A stretch of DNA of 64,000 nucleotides, from contig NC_090026.1 of NCBI RefSeq assembly GCF_037176765.1, positions 134,251,252 to 134,315,251 on the forward strand, written 5' to 3'. The stretch comes from Anolis sagrei. Its lineage: Eukaryota; Chordata; Lepidosauria; Squamata; Anolidae. Made by a program: the position numbers and the translations under genes. Below the pieces are notes generated by a model, which worked only from the letters and a program-made list of their open reading frames with translations, had not been told where the DNA came from and searched no databases. Below, in pieces: positions 42,236-53,044 of this stretch (its first letter is position 1; each line of letters starts with the position of its first letter).

Positions 42236-43959
42236 TGTAGTGAATCTTACCTAGTAGGCTGGAAAGGAAGCCTGGGTAACAGTATGGCAGACCTCCATTT
42301 TGGGAGTGGAGGCCAGGGAGGCAGCCATCTTGAGTGAGGATAGTTAGAAGAGGGGAGGAGTTTGAAGTCTCCTGGGATTGGCCAGAGCAGTTGGGAGAAG
42401 CCAAGTCTTAGGAGGGAAAAGAATTCAGCTTCAGTGTGAGTTGAGAACTGGGAGCTGGTGTGTGAAGAAGGGAGTCTTTGAAACGGGGTTTTCAGGGCGA
42501 GAGTGTCTGTGAGAGAGTGCTGTGAGCTGACAGGAAAAAGGTCAGGCAGCAATCAGATCTCTTGTGAGAGTTAGCACAAGGGATTAGCTCTCCAGGCTGG
42601 GTTAATTAGCAGGAAGAACTCTAGGGAAGTGTTAGTTAATTACCCAGTGTAAAGGAGGATAAAATTACTGCCACCAAATTTGTAAAGAAAGTCGGGCAAT
42701 GATCAACAGCAGCTTAGGAGCTGGTTTATAAAGGGAATATTAGTTACAGAAGGATTTATTCATTTGATAGCGAAGCATTTACTGTCCCTGATTTGACTTT
42801 ACTTCTGCAGGCTGTTTGACTTAGGAGAAACTGTATCAGGCAAGGCTTGAGGAAAACAGTGACAAGTTTATTGGAACAAGCAAGGTATAACAGATTCGAT
42901 GTTTCTTCTCTAGAGGCACAAATCTTGATTGGTTACATAAGTAAGGTTTCAGGAGTAACTTTAGGTACAGACTTTAAGAGGTTTCTATAAGCAGATGTAT
43001 CTTTCCTGGACAACTGTCCTAATAAAACAAATAAGCTAAAAGGCTTATTTAATAGAATTGGCTCCCAGCCAAACCCAGATTCTTAATATTAAAGAACCAG
43101 TCTTCCCTATAGTTCTCTAACTATAGTATTCCTGGTGGTTTTCCACACACCACAAGATCAATTACCTTCTCCTGTAACTCTTTGGTCACAAATTAATTCC
43201 CTGAATCTCCACCCAGAGATTCAGTCTTCCCTGTAACACTAACGGTCACAGACTGCCACTTTCAAACAGCTGCGCCGTGAAGTGACAGTTGGCTCCGCCC
43301 CCGTTGCTATGGCAACTCTGCTCACGCCAAACCTGCCACCATCTCTAACAAAATATAATCCTACATACTTACCATTTATCAACCACTGTTCAAACAACAC
43401 ATAACCATATGAATAAAAACACACATCGCCACACCCAGGGACTGCCTAGTTAGGTTAGTCAGACTCTTGCTATTTCTCTGAAATAGAGCGAGGGTTTTGT
43501 TTCCAACAAAGGATTCTGTGTGGTTAGTTCTGTCTGTAACCAAGTGAAGAGAATTGTTTCAAGCAACCAAGCAAGCTGAAGTACTTTTGTAACAAGTCTC
43601 GTTTTTTGTACCTCTCAGTAGTAGTTAGTTGTCTGTTTTTAAAAATAAATCTTTTTCTATTTAACTTTCAAAAAGGTCTCTATTGTACATCCTTCCATCA
43701 TCAAGCCTTTGTGATCGTTCCAGCCATTTCAACACCCTGAACTACAGAAAAGCCTCTTAGCACACAGTGGTTTGGGAGCCAGAGGGAAAAGCAGGGTTGG
43801 CAGGAGTGGGAAAGTTTACCTCAATTACTCATTTTAAAAATCCTAAAACTACTTAGGTTGGTGGCAGCTTTAATTCAAAAGAAGGTTCAAAGACGAGCAG
43901 TGTTCCCTCTACCAGAACACATAACCATCACTGTCTCACTACCATTGTGGTGTTCCAGT

Positions 43960-43997
<38 letters not shown>

Positions 43998-44066
43998 CTT
44001 TATATTGGGTGTTCAGTGGCGGGATATGTGTGTGTGTGTGTGTGTGTGTTACACTTCTTCTTTACA
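42236..44066 (+). mobile_element. Fossil LTR element, family A, inserted in CR1
   Basis: It begins TGTAGTGAATC and ends TTTACA, flanked by the 5-bp repeat AGGAG (42231-42235 and 44067-44071). CR1 coding resumes exactly at the right flank. It has an AATAAA signal near 43646 and a TTGGTGGCAG motif at about 43858. A second LTR sits inside at 42648-43433. (TA)n (43962-43994) and (TG)n (44026-44049) tracts lie near its right end. No coding capacity is visible. Confidence 0.75.
42648..43433 (-). mobile_element. Fossil LTR insertion, family B, nested in family A
   Basis: The insert is bounded by TG and CA and flanked by the 5-bp repeat CCCAG (42643-42647 and 43434-43438). It is the best-bounded family B copy; relatives are at 2874-3690 and 22769-23523. 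It has an AATAAA signal on the minus strand near 42875 and no coding sequence. Confidence 0.78.
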
Positions 44067-44435
44067 AGGAGCATCTTAAAAGAGCTGGATATGTTGAGAG
44101 GAAACATGATAGCCAAGTATAAATATGTGAAAGGATGTCCGAATGAAGAGGGAGCAGGCTTGTCTTCTTCCCTGGAAACTAGGACTCGGAGCAATGGGTT
44201 CAAATGACAGGAAAGGAGATTCCACCTGACCATTAGGAAGAAGAACTTCCCAAAAGAGCTGTTCAGCAGTGGAACTCTCTCCCTTAGAGTGTGTGTGGCG
44301 GAAGCTCCTTTCTTGGAGGCTTTCAAACAGAGGCTGGATGACGATCTGTCAGGGGTACCTTGATTGTGCTTTTCCTGTATGGCAGAAGGGGGTTGAGCTA
44401 GATGGCCCATGTGGCCTCTGATGGTCCAAACTAAC
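44067..44435 (+). mobile_element. CR1 LINE 3' end (second segment)
   Basis: It continues 41183-42235 after the LTR element: HLKELDMLRGNMIAKYKYVK, then FHLTIRKKNF-like and FKQRLDDDLSG-like sequence, and the tail GTTGAGCTAGATGGCCCATG. Confidence 0.8.
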
Positions 44436-44707
44436 ACAGGTGCTCCACATTCCATAAAAAAGAGTGGAAACTGTTGGGGAGAGAGCTTGAAAAAGTCAAA
44501 AATCTCACCTGCGCTGCAAAGCCAAAGGGCCAGAGAGACCGGAGTCAAAGCAACAAGCGAAGAGTCAGATGAAAGTGAGGGAAAGGGTCCAGAGGAGGAC
44601 GTTATGACCTGCAAGGGCGGGGGAGAGCTGAAGAGAGAGCGAAGGGACCTTGAGGGAACAAGAGAGCTCGGGGGAAGTGGGCAGAGAGGGGGGAATGTCC
44701 GCTGCAG

Positions 44708-44962
44708 AGGCCCCATCCACACAGCTGAATAAAACCCCACGTTATCCGCTTTGAACTGGAATAGATGGCAGTGTGGACTCAGATAGAATCCTAGAGTTGG
44801 AAGAGACCTCCTGGGCCATCATCCAGTCCAACCCCATTCTGCCAAGAAGCAGGAATACTGAATATTGCAGGATAACCCAGTTCAAAGCGGATATTGTGGG
44901 GTTTCCTGCCTTGATATTCCGGGTTACATGGCTGTGCGGAAAGCCCTGAGATGGATGGCCAG
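44708..44962. mobile_element. Palindromic DNA transposon (MITE) split by a CR1 tail
   Basis: The halves are inverted: CACACAGCTGAATAAAACCC at the left and the CATGGCTGTGCGGAAAGCCC end at the right, with TTCAAAGCGGATATTGTGGG inside. A minus-strand CR1 3' tail (44787-44868) interrupts it. The signature is common in lizard MITEs; the superfamily is not certain. Confidence 0.6.
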
Positions 44963-46011
44963 CTGCTGAAGAATCCTCGTGTCTGCAGATGAGGGAGAAC
45001 CAAAGGAAGCACTCTGTGCATGCGCAAAAACAGATGGACTATAAAAGGGCCAAGTGGCACCTTCGCCTTTGCTGGTCACCCTCAGCTTTGCTCTGGCCAG
45101 TAAGAAAACTGTAGTTTGGCTCTCCTGTCTCTAGCGTCTAACTGGAAAAAAAATGCTAGGGACTCACCAAGCCCCAACAGAGTAAATGGGAATTTGAGTT
45201 GCATTTGTGTGCTAATGACGAACATTTAATTGTGTAAGATATGACTGAAGTGGGAAACAATAGGCAAGCAAGTCAAAGAATGCTTGACAAAGTTGGCACA
45301 AAATAAATGTGGAAACAATAAAATGTTGGATCAATGGGAGAAATGTGGAATATGGGTTAAAATTCACATGATGTTATAATCTGAAATAGAATTTCTGTGA
45401 AATGATGTACTGATGGTATACGACACCCAAAAAGCTTTCTAGCCCGTTTAAGGAGGTCTCCCGCACTTGCCGGAAATGTAAGCGACAAGCGGGGCGTCCT
45501 GCTCTGCACCTCACAGCCAGCCGGGAAGGCTTTTATTTCTCCAAGCATACAGTATGGTTACAGGCCAAGTTCCACCTCAAAGTTGCGTTCCGTTTGACTT
45601 CCTCACAGCCTTCACTCTGGCCCTCCCCTTGACCCTGGCCCGTTTCCACGGAGACCCTCCGTCCTGGTCCGCTCTCCCTTGCTCCAGGCGTGTTACAGGC
45701 CAAGGCATGACCTGCTTTCATGGTTCCCCACCACACGGAAAGGAGGTCATGGCATGGGCCTTTTTACTATTTGTGGTGGACAGGTAATTATGATGCCACG
45801 AAATACCGGATTCAAATGCCTAAGTTGATCCAGAACATCTGGGGGGAAAACATCTATGTACAACCTGAGACTTTGACTTGGACTAACTGATATAGGAAAA
45901 AGATTGAAAGATTGGATGCCTTTTATTGACTTTGTGAATGAAGAAGAAAGGAATTTAGCAATTTTAACTTCTGAAGATTAATTTGAAGTGTTTTTGCTAG
46001 AAAAAAGTCAA
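44963..46011. other. Mostly unassigned; possible LTR remnant
   Basis: At 45475-45800 (minus strand) an AATAAA near 45536 and a CA-type end suggest an LTR remnant, with low certainty. The rest, including AT-rich 45180-45420, shows nothing I can name. Confidence 0.3.
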
Positions 46012-46150
46012 CACAAAGTCAGGAGCGACTTGAGAAACTGCAAATTGCTTCTGGTGTGAGAGAATTGGCCTTCTGCAAGGACGTTGCCCAGGGATGTTGC
46101 CTGGATCTTTTGATGTCTTTTCCATCCTGCGGGAGGGTTCTCTCATGACC
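46012..46150 (-). mobile_element. Sauria-type SINE, 3' part
   Basis: In reverse: GTCAGGAGCGACTTGAGAAA and GAGAGAATTGGCCTTCTGCA, the Bov-B-like tail and body; the tRNA-like head is missing. Confidence 0.75.
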
Positions 46151-46887
46151 CCGTTATGCCTATGTGATTATTTAGAGCTGAACTAAGCTAGATTGGACGC
46201 CAAATACTTTTCTCTTCCTATTTCCTTTTCCTTCTTTTTCATCTTTTCCTGCTCTGGGCACCCAGGGGTGGCTGAACCATTACGCAAATTACGCTTTTGC
46301 GTAGAGCGCCAAATGCCCCAGGGGCGCAGTCCCAGGCAGGCCGGGCACTCCCTCAGGAGGAAGAGGAGGGGGCAGGAGGAGGACCGTGTCTCCTGCCAGC
46401 GGTGGCACTTCCTCCTCCTGAGGCGAAGGCGAGGCGCTGCTGCTCGGCAAGGCGGCCCAGGGCAGCTCGGATAGACCCCAAGGAAGCGAAGGACACAGCG
46501 GGGAAGGAGGGGGCCGGTTAGGTCCTCGGAGGAAGCCTCCGGGAGCAGCACAGCATGGGCCAGACTTTCTGTTCACCTGTGTGGCATATTTTCTTTCTCT
46601 GCAAGGCAGTGTGCGGGCTGATCAAACGTGAACTACGCGTGGTTTCTTTTACATTATGCAACAGGTTGCTCAGAACACTTAAAAGTATTCGCACCCACCA
46701 AAGAGTTAATATTTTGCCACCTCAAAGGAATTTTTCCAGGGTGAATACACAGAAAGATCCTGAACTCAAACACCTCCCCTTTTGTCTAGCCACATGAACT
46801 GCAGCAATAACTTAAAGGCAAAATGACTGTGATGCTATTTGTTTTGCTGCATATGTTTGTTTGTATGATGCCATATTTGCTTCAGTG

Positions 46888-46944
<57 letters not shown>

Positions 46945-47522
46945 ACACACATACATACAGGAAAGCAGATAATTCTCCTTCCTTGCCCACACAACCTTGT
47001 CCACATCAGGAATACTCACCAATGGAAACAGATCCGGCGAGATCCCACTCACAGTTGCTGGACCCTCACTGGCGGCTTCTGCTCCGACGATGCATCTCTG
47101 TCCGCCCTTCTGTGATTTTTACCTGCAGAAAAGGTTATGAGAGGCATCCCAGTGAGCCGCTGAAGGTTCTAAGGATGGATTCAGAGGGCAGGGTACCCGA
47201 GTCTAACCTCTCACTACTTCTCTGCACCTATTGCACCTGCCGCTTGACATTCAGCTGAATTCTTCTGATAACGCTGCTGAACGTGAATCCACAGGCGCAA
47301 AATGTGCAGAGAAGGCAGCTTTCCTTGCCTATGTGCATTGCCACCTTGTAGGAACAGAAATATCCCGCCTCACTGCATAAAAGCCGAGTTTCCCACCACC
47401 TGCGCTGCGCTTGTCATCCTTCCCATTCATTTCCCTGTACACCAAAGGATCGGAGGGGACGTTTGGGAGTGATCATGCCAATAGCCCTGGTTTGATTTTG
47501 CTTCAGATTATTATTGTGGTTG
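46151..47522. other. Unassigned, GC-rich and AT-rich parts
   Basis: Bases 46260-46560 are GC-rich (GCGTAGAGCGCC, then (GGAGGA)-like runs) and resemble a DNA-transposon body without clear ends. A (TA)n tract lies at 46895-46941. The remainder shows no gene or named repeat. Confidence 0.35.
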
Positions 47523-47820
47523 GGTTGTTGTAGGTTTTTCGGGCTATATGGCCATGGTCTAGAGGCATTCTCTCCTGATGCAGGCGAAACGTCAGGAGAG
47601 AATGCCTCTAGACCAGTGGTTCTCAACCTGGGGTCCCCAGATGTTTTTGGCCTTCGACTCCCGGAAATCCTAACAGCTGGTAAACTGGCTGGGATATCTG
47701 GGAGTTGTAGGCCAAAAACATCTGGGGACCCCAGGTTGAGAACCACTGCTCTAGGACATGGCCATATAGCCCGAAAAACCTACAACAACCCAGTGATTCC
47801 GGCCATGAAAGCCTTCGACA
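47523..47820. mobile_element. Palindromic Penelope-derived unit with a hAT MITE inside
   Basis: It is flanked by a perfect 13-bp repeat ATTATTGTGGTTG (47510-47522 and 47821-47833). The ends read GTTGTAGGTTTTTCGGGC and, near the far end, its inverse GCCCGAAAAACCTACAAC, then TGATTCCGGCCATGAAAGCC. The hAT MITE at 47614-47748 accounts for nearly half its length. Confidence 0.85.
47614..47748. mobile_element. 135-bp hAT MITE
   Basis: Inverted ends are CAGTGGTTCTCAACCTGGGG and CCCCAGGTTGAGAACCACTG. The 8-bp flanks CTCTAGAC and CTCTAGGA are near-identical, as expected for hAT insertion. The copy inside ZNF-D has the same length. Confidence 0.88.
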
Positions 47821-47902
47821 ATTATTGTGGTTGTTGTTGCCTTATCTCTCCCACAGAAGACTCAAAGTGGCCTGACATAAAAGCATCAGATATAAAATTC
47901 CA

Positions 47903-48375
47903 GGGAGACCCTGCTCTCGATCCCGCCTGCTTCTCAAGCTCGGCTGGCGGGGACGAGAGATAGGGCCTTCTGGGTGGTGGCTCCTCGGCTGTGGAACGCC
48001 CTTCCTACGGACATTAGACTAGCACCATCTCTAATGGTATTCCGCAAAAAGGTGAAGACCTGGCTGTTTGAGCAGGCGTTTGAGTAATTTAGTGCAATCT
48101 GGTAATGGAACATCGGAATGGAACAATGGACGACGAACCTGGACTACGCTTGGATGAGGAGAAGATTGGGTACGGTTGTTTTTTGTAATAATTGTGCATT
48201 GTAATGGCTTATTGGTAATTTATGGATAATGTGTTAAGTCAATTGTTCTATGTTGTATGGAACCACTGCTGTTTCTACTGTTTTTACTGTTTGTGAAACG
48301 CTGTGAGTTGCCTTCGGGCTTGAGATACAGCCGTATAGAAGCAAAGTAAATACATAAATAATAAATAAATAAAGT
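47903..48375 (+). mobile_element. L2-type LINE 3' end
   Basis: The translation ALDPACFSSSAGG, then in another frame DRAFWVVAPRLWNALPTD and FRKKVKTWLFEQAFE, is followed by the 3' UTR and an (AAAT)n tail. Confidence 0.8.
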
Positions 48376-49052
48376 TAGAGCACGGATTCAACAGGCTTGA
48401 CGATGGAGATCCCAACCATAGAACTCTCCGAGGCTGGATCTCCGCTGCGCTTTGTCCCAGGGCCTGATCCCAGAGTCGCTGGCCGTAGAGACGCATATGG
48501 CCCACTCCAAAGCAGGTAATAATCTGGAGTCAGGTCCTGGGATCCAGGGCAATGCCAACCCGGCCTGAGGCAGCCCTCTTCATTCAACCCGTGGCCTCCT
48601 CGGTGTTTGGGCCTCTAACTCCCAGAAGCACCCCCGATCCACCACTTCATCTCTGAGGAGACCAGAGACGATGCGCGTTGTAGTTTTCACCGACGTGGCT
48701 TTGCTTAAGAGCAACAGGCAGGGGCAATATCGCAATTGAAACAGCCATTAAACACACTTGTATGGTCCCGATCCCTAGCCCATGCCATACGACTGGCACA
48801 GAGCCTCCCCCCACCCCGCCCCATGCGCCAACAGGGAGGGGAGGGCATAGGAACCACCCATGAAACTCCATTGCCCACAGGTGGTGATGGGGGGGGGGGC
48901 CAGACCTCGGTTCTGGAGTGTGGAAAGGACCCATCTCCGGGCGCCAGGGCCCCTGAGGGAGGGAGGGAGGGAGGGAGGAGGATCTGGTGGTGAGGCCTCC
49001 TGAGGAGGCCGGGAGTGCCAGGAGGCGCTGCCTGGGACTTCCTCCACTCCTT
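48376..49052. other. No feature recognised
   Basis: GC-rich sequence with a (GGGA)n run at 48956-48976. No gene or named repeat is seen. Confidence 0.4.
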
Positions 49053-49820
49053 ATTCATTTATTTACTTACTTACTTCACTTGTATACCGCTCTTCTCAGC
49101 CCTCAGGCAACTCGGAGTGGTTAACAACCAATTCAACAGTACAAAACAGATCATTACTCAATTTTATTTTTTTTTGGTCGTGTCAGGAGCAACCGCTCCT
49201 GTTGTGAGAGAATTGGCCGTCTGCAAGGACGTTGCCCAGGGGACGCCTGGATGATTTTTGATGTTTTATCATCCTTGTGAAAGGCTTCTCTCATGTCCCC
49301 GCATGAGGAGCTGGAGCTAATAGAGGGAGCTCATCCACCTCTCCCCAGATTCGAACCTGCGACCTGTCGGTCTTCAGTCCTGCCGGCACAGTGTTTTAAC
49401 CCACCGGGGGCTCCATTAGTCAATTAAAACAGCAATATCAATTAATTAACATCAAAACATCAATACAACAAAATAACAATCCATCACGTCTCATCAATAG
49501 AATCAGCATCCACTCTCATTGTCCATTAATCCATATTCCAAGAGTCAATCAATTGCACTGCTTAGTTGAAAGCCTATTCGAAGAGCCAGGTCTCCACTCT
49601 CTTCCGGAATGCCAGATAGGAGGGGGCCGATCTGATGTCTGTAGGAAGGGCGTTCCACAGCCGAGGGGCCACTACTGAGAAGGTCCTGTCTCTCGTCCCC
49701 GCCAGGCGTGTTTGTGAGGCCGGTGGACCGGGAGCAGGGCCTCCCCAGACGATCTTAACGTCCTAACTGGTACATAGGAGGAGATGCGTTCGGAAAGGTA
49801 GGTCGGGCCAGAACCGTTTA
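49053..49820 (-). mobile_element. L2-type LINE 3' end, host of a SINE
   Basis: From (AAGT)n-like and GTATACCGCTCTTCTCAGCC at the left, the minus-strand copy runs through FRKRVETW-like and DRTFSVVAPRLWNAL-like sequence to 49820. The SINE at 49164-49414 interrupts the 3' UTR. Confidence 0.8.
49164..49414 (-). mobile_element. Full-length Sauria-type SINE
   Basis: On the minus strand it runs from GGAGCCCCCGGTGGGTTAAA through a B box (GGTTCGAATC) to the Bov-B-like tail and poly-A. Flanks ATTACTCAATT (49153-49163) and ATTAGTCAATT (49415-49425) form an 11-bp target duplication with one mismatch. Confidence 0.88.
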
Positions 49821-49825
49821 GGAAA

Positions 49826-50245
49826 AAGGGTTTATATATCCGTGGAATGATTACCAGGGTGGGACAAAGGACTCTTGTCTGCTGGAGCTGGGTGGGAATG
49901 TTTCAACTGACCACCTTGATTAGCATTTGAAGGCCTGGCTGAGCCTGGGGGAATCTTTTGTTGAGAGGTGATTAGATGTCCTTGTTGTAGGTTTTTTCGG
50001 GCTATATGGCCATGGTCTAGAGGCATTCTCTCCTGACGTTTCACCTGCATCTATGGCAAGCATCCTCAGAGGTAGTGAGGTCTGTTGGAAGTAGGGAAAT
50101 GGGTTTATATATCTGTAGAATGACCAGGGTGGGACAAAGGACTCTTGTCTGCTGGAGCTAAGTGAGAATGTTTCAACTGACCACCTTGATTAGCATATAA
50201 TGCACTGGCAGTGCCTGGTGTTTCCACAGATATATACACCCATTA
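49826..50245 (-). mobile_element. Two tandem Penelope-like 3' ends
   Basis: One 3' UTR piece (49826-49983) ends in GATTAGATGTCC and is followed at once by a second complete terminus (GTTGTAGGTTTTTTCGGGCT, 49985) with its own 3' UTR to about 50220. Head-to-tail partial copies are a known habit of Penelope-like elements. Confidence 0.75.
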
Positions 50246-50884
50246 CAGGTCTCATTTCATGGGGGGGGGGGCTCCAATCTCGAGGCCTGGGGCAGTCCAA
50301 TGGCCGTTCACCAAACACCATCTCTTCCTCCTCCTCCTCCTCCTCCTCCTCCTCCTCCTCCTCCTCCTCCTCCTCCTCCTGGTGGCCATGCCTACTGCTG
50401 AGAGGTCGGGACCACAGCCAGGTTCTTTTACAGAAAGGCCGGGAGGGAGGGAGGACAGGAGGGAGGGAGACAGGTCTCATTTCGTTGTTGTAGGTTTTTC
50501 CGGGCTATAATCATTCCACGGATATACAAACCCTTTTTCCTAGTCCCAACAGACCTCACTACCTCTGAGGATGCTTGCCATGGATACAGGCGAAACGTCA
50601 AGAGAAAATGCCTCTAGACCATGGCCATATAGCCCGAAAAAACCTACAAGGACATCGAATCACCTCTCAACAAAGGTTTGCTCCAGGCACAGCCAGGCCT
50701 TCAAATGCCTAGTGATTCCGGCCATGAAAGCCTTGGACAATACAGGTCTCATTTCATGGGGGGGGGGGAGGGCTCCAATCTCGAGGCCTGGGGCAGTCCA
50801 ATGGCTGCTCGCCCAACACCATCTCCTCCTGGTGGCCACGCCTGCTGCTGAGTCTTTTACAGAAAGGCCCGGAAGGAAAAACGA
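50246..50884. mobile_element. Duplicated GC-rich segment with a Penelope-derived unit between the copies
   Basis: The phrase CAGGTCTCATTTC occurs at 50246, 50471 and 50743. The unit that follows it (CTCCAATCTCGAGGCCTGGG and so on) is present at 50246-50470 and again at 50743-50872. Between them, 50484-50742 is a palindromic Penelope-derived unit whose flanks are the last two 13-bp phrases. The first copy contains an expanded (TCC)n tract (50326-50382) which the second copy lacks. Confidence 0.75.
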
Positions 50885-51645
50885 AAATGCAAAGATACAG
50901 AATGGGGGAGGCCTGGCTCGAGAGCAGTACGTGTGAAAAAGATCTTGGAGTCCTTGCGGACAACAAGTTAAACATGAGCCAGGAATGTGATGTGGCGGCA
51001 AAAAAAGCCAATGGGATTTTGGCCTCAGGCATCAATAGGAGCATAGTGTCTAGATCTAAGGACGTAATGCTCCCCATGCTCTATTCTGCTTTGGTTAGAC
51101 CACATCTGGAATATTGTGTCCAATTCTGGGCACCACAATTCAAGAGAGATATTGACTCTAAGCTGGAATGTGTCCAGAGAAAGAGGGCGACTAAAATGAT
51201 CAAGGGTCTGGAGAACAAGCCCTATGAGGAGCGGCTTAAGGAGCTGGGCATGTTTAGCCTGAAGAAGAGAAGGCGGAGAGGAGACATGATGAGGGCCATG
51301 TATAAATATGTGAGAGGAAGCCACAGGGAGGAGGAGGGAGCAAGCTTGTTTTCTGCTTCCTTGGAGACTAGGACACAATGGAGGCATGGCTTCAAACTAC
51401 AAGAGAGGAGATTCCACCTGAACATGAGGAAGAACTTCCTGACTGTGAGAGCCGTTCAGCAGTGGAACTCTCTGCCCCGGAGGGAGTGTGGTGGAGGCTC
51501 CTTCTTTGGAAGCTTTTAAGCAGAGGCTGTATGGCCATCTGCCAGGGGTGCTTTGAATGCAATATTCCTGCTTCTTGGCAGAATGGGGCTGGACTGGAGG
51601 ATGGCCCAGGAGGGGGTCTCTTCCCATTCTAGGATTCTAGGAAGG
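50885..51645 (+). mobile_element. CR1 LINE 3' end with a 210-codon open frame
   Basis: The translation MQRYRMGEAWLESSTCEKDL, GVLADNKLNMSQECDVAAKK, CVQFWAPQFKRDID and [24 protein letters not shown] and WNSLPRRECGGG is open for 210 codons, then the 3' tail ends ATTCTAGGATTCTAGG. It is one of the youngest CR1 fragments here. Confidence 0.92.
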
Positions 51646-52559
51646 AAGGAAGGAAGGAGGGAGGGAGGGGCAGGTCCGATTTCATTGGCGGGCAGGAGTT
51701 CTGGCCAAGCTGAGGAGGAGGGAGGAGCTCGGCCGGGCGCGGGAGGTGTTTGGGCCGCGGCTCCCTCCTTTCCTCACAGCCGCCTCCTCCTCCTCCTCCT
51801 GAGGAGTGATTGTGGGAGCAAAACACCTGTAGGGAGGGAGGGAGGGGGAGGCGAGCCTGAGCCCTGCTGCCCCCCCCGCCCCCCCCTGCCCCTGCCCCGC
51901 CCGGTCACAAACGCCCTACTCCTCACCTGCCTCAGCCGGCCTGCTTCCGCTCGTCTCAGCCTCTCCTTCAACCCGTCAGTCAAACCAAGAGAGCGGGCGG
52001 CGGGCGGGCGGCCAATGGGGGCCTCCGGTGGGCGGGGCTTGACGGACGCAGCCAATGGGAGGGCGAAGGCCGGCTAGAGCGGGAGGAGAGGGCGCGCCTT
52101 CTATTGATTGGTGAAGGGAGGCAGAGAGAGGGGGGCGCGGTGACGTCACTCCCTCCCCCTCCTTCCCTTCCCTCAGAGGCCGCCTTCCTTCTGCCCCCCT
52201 CCCCCGCCTCTTCCTCGCAGCGCGTCAATCAAACCCGGAGAGAGGCAGCCAGCCAGCCAATGGGGGGCCTCCAGGCGGCGGAGCGTCACGGGCTCGGCCA
52301 ATGAGAGGCGGGGGAGGGGCTTCTCCCCGGGCGGGAGAACAGTGAATGACGTCACTCCCTCTCCCTCCGAGACAGAAGAGGAGGCCTCCAGCGGGCGGGA
52401 CAAAGGGGACTTGCAAGCTGTCAATCCGAAGTGGAGAGCGCCAGGCAGCCAATGGGGGGGCTCCACGCGGCGGAGCGTGCCAGGCTCGGCCAATGGGAGG
52501 GCGAGGGGTGGAGAAGGGGCGGGGCGAGTCTCCTTCTCGGACGAGTCTCCTCAGCAGAG

Positions 52560-52590
<31 letters not shown>

Positions 52591-52870
52591 GTGTGTATGG
52601 CTCTCCCTCCCCGTGGGCCTGACAGGCCTTGGAGGCTGGCGAACTCCCTCGCGCGGCCCTGGCCCACTCTTCCGGCTCCCCCTTCTTCTCCAAGCCCCCT
52701 CACCACCCCCACCCCCGGTCCCTGCCGGTGTTTGGCCTCCTTCCGCGCCCCCTCAAGAGCGCCTCAAAGCGGGAAGGAGGCTGTGAGCGGGAAAGGCCCG
52801 CTCTCCACGGTCACCCGGCGGTCATGTGACCTCCTGCAGCCCCTCCTCCTGCTGCCCGTCTATAGGGACG
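51646..52870 (+). promoter_or_regulatory. CpG-rich promoter with three CCAAT-pair modules, probably of ZNF-D
   Basis: Three modules share one layout: GTCA(A/G)TCA-type motif, CCAAT, then CCAAT 40-41 bp later (52012 and 52052; 52257 and 52298; 52449 and 52490) followed by GGGAGG/GAGGCGGGG. Two perfect CREs (TGACGTCA, each followed by CTCCCTC) lie at 52141 and 52347, 206 bp apart, so the second and third modules are a tandem duplication. A possible first exon ends at about 52563 with a donor (GGCGG/GTGAGA), followed by an (AG)n tract. The same module drives the region at 8.1 kb. NF-Y and CREB/ATF binding is inferred from motif match. The nearest downstream plus-strand gene is ZNF-D. Confidence 0.6.
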
Positions 52871-53044
52871 AGGCGGCTACAATCTAAATACACACACTTC
52901 AGGTTACAAAACGACCTACTCCTGAACCCCCCTGGAGGGACTGTCACCTTGTGGTGGGGAGGGGGCTTGCGTGTTCCCATGAACCTGTGGGCACAACCAC
53001 TGGAGCCTTGCACTCCCAGGAGTGGCCGCCGCGGGGGAGGTTCC

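Noticed and set aside
50200-50510. Frames rich in poly-Ser, poly-Leu or poly-Glu
   Set aside because: They are translations of the (TCC)n microsatellite.
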